Origin: Stenomitos frigidus_A | GTDB lineage: Bacteria > Cyanobacteriota > Cyanobacteriia > Leptolyngbyales > Leptolyngbyaceae | NCBI RefSeq assembly: GCF_963877135.1 | Contig: NZ_CAWNSW010000007.1 | Coordinates: forward strand, 14,267 to 78,266 | DNA: 64,000 nucleotides | Direction of reading: 5' to 3' | Part shown: positions 15,609 through 23,651 of the stretch, in pieces | Layout: each line of letters starts with the position of its first letter | Position numbering within the stretch: position 1 is the first letter of the stretch | Made by a program: the position numbers and the translations under genes | Notes under the pieces: model-generated | What the model saw: only the letters and a program-made list of their open reading frames with translations | Databases searched by the model: none | What the model was told of the DNA's origin: nothing

Positions 15609-15956
15609 TTAAACAGGCACCCGATCCCAGTTTGCCAGCGCGCCTAACGCTTCCCAGCAGGCCACGTCTTTAATCATCGGTTTGATCGTCTGCACCGGGA
15701 AAGCGCTTTCAACTTGCCAGGGTGCAACCTGTTCATCAAACTGCTCTAGCCCAGCCATGACCAGCGCCAGGACTGCCAGCAACATTCCCCGATCGGACCC
15801 GCAGCAATAGACCAGGCTGTAACCGTCGTCTCTGACAGCGTTCGCACAAATGCGGAAACCAAAGATCACCGGGACGATACCACACTCCCACACACCAGTA
15901 TCAGAAAGGTAGCGCACCACATAATGATCATTAGCAGGAGCTTCAGTAAATTTCAT
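15609..15956 (-). CDS. Hypothetical protein
   Basis: A 115-aa protein with a beta-rich N-terminal half (VVRYLSDTGVWECGIVPVIFGF) and a central hydrophobic helix (MLLAVLALVMAGL). No family was recognised. It sits 10 bp upstream of the zinc-ribbon gene in the late operon. Confidence 0.65.
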   Translation of the reverse strand: MKFTEAPANDHYVVRYLSDTGVWECGIVPVIFGFRICANAVRDDGYSLVYCCGSDRGMLLAVLALVMAGLEQFDEQVAPWQVESAFPVQTIKPMIKDVACWEALGALANWDRVPV

Positions 15957-15960
15957 CGCG

Positions 15961-16122
15961 TTACACGGTTAGTAGGTCGGAAGCATGAACTACCATAACC
16001 GAACCGTCAGCTAACTTCACCGTGCGCCGAGACGTTCTAAAGTCAGCATAAACAAGCTGAACTGGCACAGGTATGGAGACAACAGAGCCATCACGGTAAT
16101 AGTGGAAGACAAGTAAATTCAT
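15961..16122 (-). CDS. Small hypothetical protein, 53 aa
   Basis: A short gene coupled to the upstream gene by an ATGA overlap at 16119-16122, stop TAA at 15961-15963. The product (MNLLVFHYYRDGSVVSIPVP at the start) is beta-rich with an ADGSVMVVHASDLL end. Tight coupling on both sides supports it. Confidence 0.6.
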   Translation of the reverse strand: MNLLVFHYYRDGSVVSIPVPVQLVYADFRTSRRTVKLADGSVMVVHASDLLTV

Positions 16123-16346
16123 TTAAGGCAAATACGATAAATCTCAATCGGTAAGCCCTGGCTACGGTTAAATTCATCTTCTGCCTTCTGCACCGTTTCA
16201 ATCGCTTGATCCTGAGTGTGGAACGAGTTAACAAACCGCCACCAGCCCGGAAAGATCCAGAGGAACGGCGATCGCTTCTGCACTTCAAAACGGTAGCAGC
16301 CCACAGGCGTTTGATGGTCGAGGATGCGAAATTGTAGGCGTTTCAT
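16119..16346 (-). CDS. Hypothetical protein, 75 aa
   Basis: The product begins MKRLQFRILDHQTP and has a Trp-rich centre (FLWIFPGWWRFVNSF) followed by an acidic helix. No family was recognised. It is the first gene after a gap that contains copy 2 of the dispersed intergenic repeat, so transcription may restart here. Confidence 0.65.
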   Translation of the reverse strand: MKRLQFRILDHQTPVGCYRFEVQKRSPFLWIFPGWWRFVNSFHTQDQAIETVQKAEDEFNRSQGLPIEIYRICLK

Positions 16347-16393
16347 GGCGCAGTGTTTGGGCGGCGTTTTGGGCGGCGAAATTTGTGCGCCCT

Positions 16394-16445
16394 CTCGATA
16401 TGATTCCCTTACCTCTGTCTACTTACCCTAAAAAAAGGTTTGTAG
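16394..16445. repeat. Dispersed phage intergenic repeat, copy 2
   Basis: About 50 bp matching 8495-8545: TCGATATGATTCCC, then CTGTCTACTTACCCTAAAAAAAGG split by a few differences. It fills the gap between the genes ending at 16447 and starting at 16346. Confidence 0.6.
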
Positions 16446-16446
16446 T

Positions 16447-16713
16447 CTAGCTCTGTCCAAAGCCCTTGCCCCTCTGCCCCTCATACTTTGCTATCGCTAA
16501 TTTTGCATAATCTACACACTCCTGCTCTAGCCCCTCAAGCACGGCAGCGCCCCTCTCTCCATCCCAATCGTCAGGGATAGTTTTAAGAATGGCCAGCAAC
16601 GTAGAAGCACCGTTATAGAAGGCTTTCTGCATCTCTTGTCTTTGAGCTAACGTCGCACCCGCTGACGCTAACCCTTGCTCATACCGCGCCCAAACACGCG
16701 CAAGACTTTCCAT
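16447..16713 (-). CDS. Helical small protein, AFYxGA-type, copy A
   Basis: An 88-aa helical protein with QRQEMQKAFYNGASTLLAILK, similar to LERALYKRAFYAGALGMLAEL in the gene at 17000. The two flank the zinc-ribbon gene 16713-17003 and look like paralogues. The start shares one base with the previous stop. Proteins of this style occur beside terminase genes in phages; no function is known to me. Confidence 0.7.
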   Translation of the reverse strand: MESLARVWARYEQGLASAGATLAQRQEMQKAFYNGASTLLAILKTIPDDWDGERGAAVLEGLEQECVDYAKLAIAKYEGQRGKGFGQS

Positions 16714-17003
16714 TAGCGATCGCCCTCCTTCGCAGCCAAAGCAGCCGCCTGAAATTGCATCAATTGAGCATAAGTCGATGGATCGGTAAGCATGAGATCC
16801 AAGATCACATCCTGAGCTAATGCTTGCACAACTAAACCTTTACCAAACTGCAACAACCCAGCGCAGTCAATACAAACCGAAAGATCACCAACGCTGGGAG
16901 AGTCAAGGCTAAACGGCACCGAGCAAGCATCAAGCTTATAACCACAGTGAGGACATAGGTTTTCAGGCGTCCGAATCGTTCTACCAATAGCTGCCACCAT
17001 CAT
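16713..17003 (-). CDS. Zinc-ribbon small protein
   Basis: A 96-aa protein with CPHCGYKLDACS and later CIDCAGLLQFG, two pairs of Cys forming a zinc ribbon, followed by a helical C-terminus (MQFQAAALAAKEG). Overlaps its neighbours by 1 and 4 bp. A role in DNA packaging or late regulation is possible but not shown. Confidence 0.7.
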   Translation of the reverse strand: MMVAAIGRTIRTPENLCPHCGYKLDACSVPFSLDSPSVGDLSVCIDCAGLLQFGKGLVVQALAQDVILDLMLTDPSTYAQLMQFQAAALAAKEGDR

Positions 17004-17224
17004 TCGATTACCTCACGATCGCACATCATTTCTTTGCACTCGTCTCCCCCATCCTGCCCTAAACTCTCACACCGTCGAGCCTCTGAATCCGCTTGCAGCT
17101 CTGCCAGCATCCCCAGCGCACCCGCATAGAACGCTCGTTTATACAGCGCTCGTTCCAACACTGAACACTCAGCGAGGGCCGAAGCTTCAAACGCTAACCA
17201 TTGCAAAGCCAGGGAATGCATCAT
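17000..17224 (-). CDS. Helical small protein, AFYxGA-type, copy B
   Basis: A 74-aa protein with LALQWLAFEASALAECSVLERALYKRAFYAGA split over its first half, paralogous to the gene at 16447. The start is placed at one of two adjacent ATG codons (17224, 17221), just after the terminase stop; the longer frame would overlap terminase. Confidence 0.6.
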   Translation of the reverse strand: MMHSLALQWLAFEASALAECSVLERALYKRAFYAGALGMLAELQADSEARRCESLGQDGGDECKEMMCDREVIE

Positions 17225-17225
17225 G

Positions 17226-18671
17226 CTACGCAAAGGATAGAGGACGACGCGATCGACGTTGCAGTCTGCTGATTGCCATCTCGCACCCATCCGCTAAATC
17301 ATCGTGTTCAATATCCAGGCGTAAGAGCTGAGAGACCAGGCGACCACACGGTTTAGCGCGATTGAATCGAACAATGTCATTTTCAAACACGCCGCTGATG
17401 CCTTCCAGCCTACTATCCTTATCCCCTTTCGGCGTCACCATCTCACAAACAAAGTTGGAGAGGCGACGGCGCTTCATCTCCACTTTCCAATCGCCCTCAA
17501 ACGAGGCTTGATAAGCAACCTTCTCCACAATCACGCGGAAATTGCCGTAGGTTTTCCGCAGCTCGCAAATCTGCTTGATTTTCTGGAGGTTCCCCACCAT
17601 GCGAAACTCTAGCGCCTCAACGACGTAGAACATCTCTGCCTTGCGACCAACCAGCACCATCGCAGTATAGTCACTGCGTTGCTTCTCAGACGCCGCTAAA
17701 TCGATGCCTAAGACCAGTTCATCAAAGCTAGAGGGTAAAGACTCATACTTAATCCAACCGGGCTTAATGCTGGCTTCATCCTCATTCTCTGGCAGACGGT
17801 TCTGGTACTGATAGCAAAAGATGAGCGGTTTCTTATCCCGAATCTTTTGAAGCTTTGACAAGGCAAACCGAGCAGGCCAGTAAGAAACCTCATGACCCCG
17901 CTTGTCGTACTCGATCGCACCCTGCTGGATGACCTCCCAATCGTTCTCGGCTGTAAACTCAGTGGCGTGAATGTCGTCACGACGGAACCTGGTGCCAATT
18001 GAAACGACCCGACCCCCAGGGATAAGCGTCGGTTCCAGCACCTCACCCCAGTTGCAGATCATCTTTTCGCGTACGTCAGGGTTAGCAATGGCAGCACTGG
18101 ACTTGATCAAGTCATCACAGATAATCAAACTGGCCCGACGCGACGTAATCGCGCCGCAGACGCCGACCGCGTAGAACGTATAGTCAGAGTCCAGTGCCGT
18201 CACTCCGGCGTATTCTTTATCAATCTCCCAGTCTCGATCGGACCAGCGCTTCCCCGGTCGAATATGCGGGAACACCTGCCGATAAGCCTTACTTGCTACA
18301 ATCCGCTTCACCATGCGGGATTGCTTCAACGCCACCGATTCCGAATAGCCGACGTAGATGATTTGAATGTGGGGATTCAGCCCGATCGCGAAGGCAGCAT
18401 ACAACGCCAGCCATGTGCTTTTAGCCGAACCACGCGGAGCCAGAATCGACAGATAGCCACCTGAAATGCCGTGTAACTCGGTGGAATCTTCACCAGTAAC
18501 GAGGTAGGGAAACCAGCTTGAATGGTGCGCGGCTGGCTTTTTATCAACCACATAGGCACCAAACGCGCCTAAATCTTGACGCGCCAGGAGAGCCGCCGGA
18601 GAGGATGGAGCGGGTTGAGCCTTACGGTTTTTAGCGCGATACTTAGCGCGAGAGTGCAGACGGACAGGCAT
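17226..18671 (-). CDS. Terminase large subunit
   Basis: A 481-aa DNA packaging motor. ATPase: Walker A APRGSAKST at 78-86, Walker B LIICDD ending at 187, coupling motif GTRF at 226-229. Nuclease: GIDLAAS with Asp324 and the C-terminal HDDLADG cluster (His456, Asp457, Asp458, Asp461), the expected metal ligands of the RNase-H-like domain. All key residues are present, so it should be functional. It translocates DNA into proheads through the portal and cuts the concatemer. It follows the small-subunit candidate by 71 bp. Confidence 0.92.
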   Translation of the reverse strand: MPVRLHSRAKYRAKNRKAQPAPSSPAALLARQDLGAFGAYVVDKKPAAHHSSWFPYLVTGEDSTELHGISGGYLSILAPRGSAKSTWLALYAAFAIGLNPHIQIIYVGYSESVALKQSRMVKRIVASKAYRQVFPHIRPGKRWSDRDWEIDKEYAGVTALDSDYTFYAVGVCGAITSRRASLIICDDLIKSSAAIANPDVREKMICNWGEVLEPTLIPGGRVVSIGTRFRRDDIHATEFTAENDWEVIQQGAIEYDKRGHEVSYWPARFALSKLQKIRDKKPLIFCYQYQNRLPENEDEASIKPGWIKYESLPSSFDELVLGIDLAASEKQRSDYTAMVLVGRKAEMFYVVEALEFRMVGNLQKIKQICELRKTYGNFRVIVEKVAYQASFEGDWKVEMKRRRLSNFVCEMVTPKGDKDSRLEGISGVFENDIVRFNRAKPCGRLVSQLLRLDIEHDDLADGCEMAISRLQRRSRRPLSFA

Positions 18672-18742
18672 AAGCAGAACTGGGTGATCGCTCTAGGCTG
18701 ACTGCTCAGAGTGCCTTTAGAGAACCGTTAAGACACTGGAAT

Positions 18743-19315
18743 TTAACCGTTCACCTCTTGCTCCAACTGCAACAACGCCGCATCACAAAAGTCTGTAATG
18801 CTTTCAGCCTGCGAACTGTCCTCAGAAAGATGCCGCAGGATCTCGACAACACGATAGCCCCCAGACAGCTCTAAAGCCTTCCTGTCTCGCGTCACCTTAA
18901 CGTCTTGCAGCACTCTGGCGCAGGTTCTCATCTCCTTCAGCAGGTTGCCAATCGTCATCATCAGATCGCCAGCGCTAGCAGAGGCAAGCCGTTCTGGGGT
19001 GCAATGCTTCATCAAGGCATCTGTCAGGTTGACTGCGATCGCCATGCTCATCTGTAAGGCTGTGAACGGTTCCACACCCGCATAATTCAGCGTCAGCGCA
19101 TTGATCACCTTCGCCTCATGGCCGACCGGATGAGTCGCTGTAAACCAGGCTTGTACCGCAGAACCGCTGACCTGAAAGCCCAGCTCCTGCAACCGTCGTT
19201 GGATATCCCCATAGGTCGGACTGAAGCGGCAGAAGTGGTCAAACCCTGCCAAATCTTCAGCCCTCATCTGCGACCGGGCCTTATCAACATCAAACTGTGG
19301 GCTTTTCTGTGCCAT
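18743..19315 (-). CDS. Terminase small subunit candidate
   Basis: A 190-aa protein directly upstream of the large terminase. Residues 25-60 look like a helix-turn-helix (RFSPTYGDIQRRLQELGFQVSGSAVQAWF), in the style of small terminase/Mu gp27-like proteins, followed by a long helical region suited to oligomerisation. Small terminases recognise the packaging site. The assignment depends on position and the HTH. Confidence 0.7.
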   Translation of the reverse strand: MAQKSPQFDVDKARSQMRAEDLAGFDHFCRFSPTYGDIQRRLQELGFQVSGSAVQAWFTATHPVGHEAKVINALTLNYAGVEPFTALQMSMAIAVNLTDALMKHCTPERLASASAGDLMMTIGNLLKEMRTCARVLQDVKVTRDRKALELSGGYRVVEILRHLSEDSSQAESITDFCDAALLQLEQEVNG

Positions 19316-19328
19316 AACTCCCTACTCT

Positions 19329-19910
19329 CTATCCCAATTGCGCCCTGGCCGCCGCCATATTCAAATTAGCCCCGCCAGGAGTGCCATTAAACAACGCCAG
19401 CGCACGAACAGCGGCGTCTTTGCGTCGTTGTTCCTCCAGACCAGACGCATTGGTCTGTACGTCCTTCTGACCCTGAATGCCGACCTGCTGACGTTGCAGT
19501 TGAGCGGCCAGGTTCTGAGTATTAACCTTCTCAGTCGATTGGATGCGATCGCCCTGACTGGCCCGTTGAGAAGCTAGCTGCATTCCCAGGTTGTCACGCT
19601 GCACCGCTAAGCGCGTATTCTGCAAATCGCGTTGAGCCACATTCGTATCATTCAAACGGCCCGATGCGGCTGTTGCCGCGACTTGCTGCTGATCTAACGC
19701 AGCCTTCAATCGAGCCGCCTGCAATCCCGCTGGTGAATTATCGGCACTCTGCCCAGATTGAGCGGCTGCAAGCGCTTGCTTCAGCTTGAGAATTTGCAAC
19801 TGACCCTCTAAGGCGTTGCTTTCCTGGCCAGCAGCCGTAAGGCCACCGATCTGAGAAACGGTTGTTGTACGAGGGCCACCGATGAGGCCAGGACTGGCAA
19901 AGCTGACCAT
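19329..19910 (-). CDS. Coiled-coil virion protein candidate
   Basis: A 193-aa protein dominated by Ala, Gln, Leu and Asn; residues 30-175 are one long helix with heptad spacing (EGQLQILKLKQALAAAQ and a Gln-rich middle). It sits 1 bp from the large candidate ejection protein and shares its composition. I infer an internal virion or ejection component; no family was recognised. Confidence 0.6.
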   Translation of the reverse strand: MVSFASPGLIGGPRTTTVSQIGGLTAAGQESNALEGQLQILKLKQALAAAQSGQSADNSPAGLQAARLKAALDQQQVAATAASGRLNDTNVAQRDLQNTRLAVQRDNLGMQLASQRASQGDRIQSTEKVNTQNLAAQLQRQQVGIQGQKDVQTNASGLEEQRRKDAAVRALALFNGTPGGANLNMAAARAQLG

Positions 19911-19911
19911 G

Positions 19912-22053
19912 TTAATAAACTCCTAGTGAACGGTAACGAGCAATCCGGGCTTTATCCTCAGCTGCCATACTGTTGGCAGTGTCTTTGCTGAGGTTGGCAA
20001 CCAACACACCAGCGGCCTTAGAGCCTTCCCCCTCAGCTTTCGTCTGAGCTGCCTGCATGACGCTATCAGCTTTAAGGCCAGCCACTTTAACGGTTGCGTC
20101 AGCCTTAGATTGAGTGCCCAGTAGGTTGACGCCAGCAACCTTAACCGTGCCATCGGCTTTGATGCTGGCAGTATTGGCAGCGCCCAACTGCTTCACGCCC
20201 TCTTGCTGCACTTTGTAGCCACCCGCAACGGCGGCAGTTTTTACCTTGCCAGCGGCGTTGATTGTGGCGGAATCTACCTTTCCGGCATAGCCGACTTGAG
20301 CCACAGCGAGTTTACCTTTATTGCCTTCCTGGGTATCGGCAATTTTGTACTCACCCTTGATGGTTTCGCGCTGGTTGCCAAACGTCCCCTTGATGGTTTC
20401 GCGCTGGTTGCCGAATGTCCCCTTGATGGTTTCGCGCTTTTCATTGCTGGCATTCGTGCGGTCTTTCGAGCCACCCTTCCCATACTGCATATCAGCAATG
20501 CCGTAGCGGGTCTGGTTGGTCTGCGTGACCTGACGTTCCCGACTAGCGTTCGTGCGATCGGCGCTGCCCCCCTGCCCATCGCGTAACTCACGCCCCTGAA
20601 AAAAGCGGTCAGAGCGGTATTTAGTGCCCTCTAACTGCCTGCCACTGGTCAGATCCTTACCTACCAAATTCAGATCCTGCCCCCGCCGCTGCGTCTCCGC
20701 ACCCACATCGGTACGGTATGTCTGCACATCCTGTCCACGCATCGCAGTGTTTTGCGTCATGTCCTGACCGCGCTGCTTTGTGGTTGATTCCACATCCAGC
20801 TTCTGATACTCAAAGCCCTGCGGATTGCCAAACGTCCGGTTCACCGCACCGCCAAAGAGGAGCTGATCCCACCAGGCTGGCTGCGGGTTGGCATACTTCA
20901 ACGCGGCGGCGTTTGCAGGCGCTGCAGCCGGTGGTGGGGGTGCCCCTGCAATAATCCCTGTGGCCTTTAAAACAGGCAGGATAAGCGCGTATTTTGCCGC
21001 CTCTCCTAACCAGGTTTGGGGGCCGATCGCTTTCCCTACACCACCCGCTACCTTCCCGGCAATGCCGCCGACAGCACCCGCTGCCGGCGCTGCCGCTGCT
21101 GCCGGCGCTGCCGCTGCTGCAACCTTGCCCAAACTGGCAGGGTTAAACATGACCTGCGTCAGTTGACCGTTGTTACCAGGTGAAGGAGTCTGTTGAGCGC
21201 TCGACGCTGCCGACTCAGTGAAGGCGTCACGTTTCCCACCCTTCTCAAACCCTGGTAGTGTCTGCCAGCCTTCGCTGCTTTGCCCCGACTGGTTAAAGCT
21301 TGCAGGCTGCAACTGTCCCCGTTGCTGCTGTGCCGTCTGCATGGGTGCAGGCATCGCGCCGCCCTGCGTCACAAAACCACCGCTACCATCTCGCTGCATC
21401 GGACGATAGCTGTAAGTCGCGTTGGGGTTGGGCTTAAATTGCCCTTTGATATCGGGATAGTTGGGAGCTGCCTGGTTATAGGTAGCATCTCCCATTTGAT
21501 TCCAGTTAGAGCTATTCGCGCTCGATCGCGTTTGCCCCGGTTGCCCTGATCCTTGGTTTGGCTGCGGCTGCTGGCGCTTGCTATCGATCGGCTGCTGACC
21601 ACGCACCGCCTGATCCACGCGATCAGCAGCCCAGCCACCCACCATACTGCCCCCAATCGCACCCGCGACACCACCAATGACACCACCCGCCGCGCTCGAA
21701 AGTCCAAAGGTAAACGGAGCCAACGGCGCGCCGATCGCCGCACCAGCCGCCGCACCAGCCCAGGCACCCGCCGCACCGCCACCAGTCGAGCCTACTGCCC
21801 CCGCTACCGCGCGGGTCGGGTCTTCTCCTTCTGCCAGTCCGATCCCAGCATCAATGAGGCCACCCACGACAGGCAACCCAAATTTAGAGACCTTGCCTAC
21901 CGTGCCAGCCGTCTTAGCCACTGTCGCCAGTTGAGGGCTAGATTGCACCGTGTTACGCGCACTTGTAGCCGCTGTGCCGATACCCCTCGCCTTCACTTTG
22001 GCAACCCGCAGTGCCCGTGATCCGAGTTCGCCCCAGGTGGGTGGATTGCTCAT
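19912..22053 (-). CDS. Large virion protein, candidate ejection protein
   Basis: A 713-aa protein. Residues 55-165 are Gly/Ala-rich hydrophobic stretches able to cross a membrane, as in ejection and glycine-zipper proteins. A second Ala-rich hydrophobic block lies around 300-345. The C-terminal half is repetitive: RETIKGTFGNQ occurs in a 33-bp tandem array (20358-20440), after TNAS-type repeats, and then AGK/VKVAG-rich repeats. The combination fits a protein released with the genome. It is the first large late gene after the regulatory gap at 22504-22605. The function is inferred. Confidence 0.6.
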   Translation of the reverse strand: MSNPPTWGELGSRALRVAKVKARGIGTAATSARNTVQSSPQLATVAKTAGTVGKVSKFGLPVVGGLIDAGIGLAEGEDPTRAVAGAVGSTGGGAAGAWAGAAAGAAIGAPLAPFTFGLSSAAGGVIGGVAGAIGGSMVGGWAADRVDQAVRGQQPIDSKRQQPQPNQGSGQPGQTRSSANSSNWNQMGDATYNQAAPNYPDIKGQFKPNPNATYSYRPMQRDGSGGFVTQGGAMPAPMQTAQQQRGQLQPASFNQSGQSSEGWQTLPGFEKGGKRDAFTESAASSAQQTPSPGNNGQLTQVMFNPASLGKVAAAAAPAAAAAPAAGAVGGIAGKVAGGVGKAIGPQTWLGEAAKYALILPVLKATGIIAGAPPPPAAAPANAAALKYANPQPAWWDQLLFGGAVNRTFGNPQGFEYQKLDVESTTKQRGQDMTQNTAMRGQDVQTYRTDVGAETQRRGQDLNLVGKDLTSGRQLEGTKYRSDRFFQGRELRDGQGGSADRTNASRERQVTQTNQTRYGIADMQYGKGGSKDRTNASNEKRETIKGTFGNQRETIKGTFGNQRETIKGEYKIADTQEGNKGKLAVAQVGYAGKVDSATINAAGKVKTAAVAGGYKVQQEGVKQLGAANTASIKADGTVKVAGVNLLGTQSKADATVKVAGLKADSVMQAAQTKAEGEGSKAAGVLVANLSKDTANSMAAEDKARIARYRSLGVY
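20358..20440. repeat. 33-bp tandem repeat coding QRETIKGTFGN
   Basis: Nearly three copies of a 33-bp unit with the plus-strand core TTGATGGTTTCGCGC, encoding an 11-residue repeat of the candidate ejection protein. In-frame units of 33 bp allow length change without frameshift. Confidence 0.8.
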
Positions 22054-22104
22054 CAGTTAAGTTCCGAAAGACTCTCCCTACAATGCCCCCTTTGCGACCC
22101 GTCG

Positions 22105-22245
22105 TCACTTTTCAACTTCCCGCTGCCTCTGATCCTCCCGATACCACCACAGCCACGCCGGGATGACCAGCAGCAGCAACGGTGGAAAAGCAAAACACAA
22201 ACACACCACGATCGCGGCGCTCAAACTCTGCCAAAAACTATGCAT
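22105..22245 (-). CDS. Small single-span membrane protein, 46 aa
   Basis: Short gene beginning at ATG 22245, overlapping the stop of the gene at 22238 by 8 nt and ending TGA at 22105-22107. The product begins MHSFWQSLSAAIVVCLCFAF, continues with a Pro-Leu-rich hydrophobic run and Trp residues, then has a highly charged tail (EDQRQREVEK). One membrane span with a charged cytoplasmic tail would suit a holin- or spanin-like lysis protein, and no other lysis gene is recognised, but this is conjecture. Confidence 0.55.
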   Translation of the reverse strand: MHSFWQSLSAAIVVCLCFAFPPLLLLVIPAWLWWYREDQRQREVEK

Positions 22246-22474
22246 TTTTCCCCTCTTCGGTTGGTTGGTCGCTCGTTAGCAGCCCATCGTCTTTAAGCTG
22301 CCGCTCTACTGCTGCCCGGATGTAGTCCGATCGCGACTCCATCGCTCTTAGCAGCGCATCAATCAGCGGTGGAAATTTGACGCAGATTGGCTTGAAATCG
22401 TGCGACGTCCCCAACCCCCGATCCCAGTTCTGAGCCGCGATCGCTGCGTCAGAGTTCTGTTTGCGTTTGCCCAT
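22238..22474 (-). CDS. RHH-like small protein
   Basis: A 78-aa protein started at ATG 22474 (GAGG 9 nt upstream). PICVKFPPLIDALLRAMESRSDYIRAAVERQL fits a degenerate ribbon-helix-helix with a strand followed by two helices. It is the first gene of the late operon and starts beside two inverted GCGCGTATAC sites, so it may be the late regulator. The longer frame to 22504 is possible. Confidence 0.6.
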   Translation of the reverse strand: MGKRKQNSDAAIAAQNWDRGLGTSHDFKPICVKFPPLIDALLRAMESRSDYIRAAVERQLKDDGLLTSDQPTEEGKNA

Positions 22475-22505
22475 CAAAAGCGCCTCAATCAGTCTCTTTA
22501 GCATA

Positions 22506-22562
22506 GCGCGTATACTCGCTAAAAAGTTCAGTAGATTTGCTGAGGGTTATGCGTATACGCGC
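22506..22562. promoter_or_regulatory. Inverted GCGCGTATAC operators in a divergent promoter
   Basis: GCGCGTATAC at 22506-22515 and its inverse GTATACGCGC at 22553-22562, the second lying in the perfect palindrome GCGTATACGC (22551-22560). Centres are 47 bp apart. They sit between the minus-strand late operon and the plus-strand early gene at 22605, an ideal place for a regulator controlling both. The regulator is unknown. Confidence 0.6.
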
Positions 22563-22581
22563 TGTTATCTTAGATATATAG

Positions 22582-22594
22582 ACACCCAACCAAG
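22582..22594 (+). promoter_or_regulatory. Leader motif ACACCCAACCAAG
   Basis: Exact leader motif 10 nt before the start at 22605, followed by GTTAA as at 30457. Confidence 0.65.
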
Positions 22595-22604
22595 GTTAAC
22601 CGAC

Positions 22605-22781
22605 ATGACGAAATCCACCGCTTACTGGGCCGCCCCCGCTAACACCACCTACGAAACCGCCTCAGACAACGCCTACGCCGCAGGCACCGCCGCCGCCCAG
22701 GCCGGACAAAAGCCCAACCTCAAAGGCATCCCCCAAAGCCACCGCGTTTTCTACATGAGCGCTTACCGCCGCGCCCTCTAG
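22605..22781 (+). CDS. Small Ala/Tyr-rich hypothetical protein
   Basis: A 58-aa protein started at ATG 22605; the longer upstream frame runs through the operators and is unlikely. The sequence contains YETASDNAYAAGTAAAQAGQ and YMSAYRRAL. Its style (helical, Ala-Tyr-Gly) resembles the gene at 29104, and both are the first genes of plus-strand early transcripts. No Shine-Dalgarno site is present. Confidence 0.65.
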   Translation: MTKSTAYWAAPANTTYETASDNAYAAGTAAAQAGQKPNLKGIPQSHRVFYMSAYRRAL

Positions 22782-22810
22782 ACCCACCGGGGAGCTAACC
22801 ACTCCCCTCT

Positions 22811-22820
22811 ACCCCAGAAC
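22811..22820 (+). repeat. ACCCCAGAAC motif next to the leader motif
   Basis: Copy of CCCCAGAAC six bases before the leader motif at 22826. The same pairing is seen at 30437/30445. Confidence 0.5.
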
Positions 22821-22825
22821 ACAAC

Positions 22826-22837
22826 CACCCAACCAAG
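22826..22837 (+). promoter_or_regulatory. Leader motif CACCCAACCAAG
   Basis: Exact copy ending 3 nt before the ATG at 22841. Confidence 0.65.
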
Positions 22838-22840
22838 AAC

Positions 22841-23266
22841 ATGCAAACCTCAAACACCTTCCTCTATTCCGCTGCTGCTACCCGTCGTCTGTTAGCCAAC
22901 GCCACCCGCACCATCCAGATCCGTGAGTTCTTCTACGTCGTGTGGGTCTGGGTGAAGGGCCAGCGCCCCACCTTCATCTCTAAGCGTCGCTACAAAACTG
23001 AGTTCGTTGCCAGCCGCCAACGCGCCGCCCGTGCGCTCCAGGTCATCAGCCAGCATCACGGCTACTTCGGCATCGTCTACACCGTCACCAGCAGCCAGCC
23101 AGCGCAGCCAGCCTATCAAGTCGAAGTTGCAGGCACCCACATCGCCTGCACCTGTGAAGACTGGGCCAACCAGATCGATCGCTTCGGTAAAGCCGTCTGC
23201 AAGCATGGTTACGCCACCTTGCAGCACTTAGGGCATGAGACCCTAGCCGCTTACCTCAACCGTTAA
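22841..23266 (+). CDS. SWIM zinc-finger protein
   Basis: A 141-aa protein. Residues about 108-130 give C-T-C-(n)-C-K-H, the CxCxnCxH pattern of a SWIM zinc finger (ACTCEDWANQ...VCKHGYA). The N-terminal half is basic (RFISK, RRYKTEF, RQRAARAL). SWIM domains bind DNA or protein, often in recombination or transposase-associated proteins. It follows the small gene at 22605 in an early plus-strand transcript. The leader motif replaces a Shine-Dalgarno site. Confidence 0.8.
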   Translation: MQTSNTFLYSAAATRRLLANATRTIQIREFFYVVWVWVKGQRPTFISKRRYKTEFVASRQRAARALQVISQHHGYFGIVYTVTSSQPAQPAYQVEVAGTHIACTCEDWANQIDRFGKAVCKHGYATLQHLGHETLAAYLNR

Positions 23267-23323
23267 CACGCGCTTTGCCGGGAGTCGCGCCCCGGATTTG
23301 CTACACTTTCACCACGTAAGAAA

Positions 23324-23332
23324 CACCCAACC
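23324..23332 (+). promoter_or_regulatory. Leader motif variant CACCCAACC next to ATG
   Basis: CACCCAACC directly adjoins ATG 23333, so the motif reads CACCCAACCATG. This is the shortest spacing of all copies. Confidence 0.55.
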
Positions 23333-23629
23333 ATGAACACCGAAGAACTGACTCAAATCGTCACCGCGCATCAAAGCGCGATCGCACGGCACGATCAATG
23401 GTTTGCTGAACATCAGCAGGCTATAGCGCAGCACGATACTCAGATCGCTGAAATCAATCAAACCCTAGCCACAACTGCCGCGCTACAACAACTCAATCAA
23501 AAGCAGATCGATAAACTTACAGCCGAGGGGCAGCTCAGCAGACAAGCGATCAACGAACTCACAGCCGGGCTTGTAGACCTGAGAGTGATGGTTGCTGACT
23601 ACATTCAAAGCCGTGAGCAACCAAAGTAA
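23333..23629 (+). CDS. Small coiled-coil protein with leader motif
   Basis: A 98-aa protein, almost entirely helical, with repeats of the type AIAQHDTQIAEINQTLA and INELTAGLVDLRVMVADYI. It resembles the proteins at 2976 and 30465 in length, coiled-coil style and leader, and is followed by a strong terminator. No known family was recognised; a structural or inhibitor role is possible. Confidence 0.6.
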   Translation: MNTEELTQIVTAHQSAIARHDQWFAEHQQAIAQHDTQIAEINQTLATTAALQQLNQKQIDKLTAEGQLSRQAINELTAGLVDLRVMVADYIQSREQPK

Positions 23630-23651
23630 AGCGCGTCGTTAACCCTCTTGC

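Noticed and set aside
20358..20440. 33-bp repeats as a CRISPR array
   Set aside because: Direct tandem units without spacers, encoding an 11-residue protein repeat.
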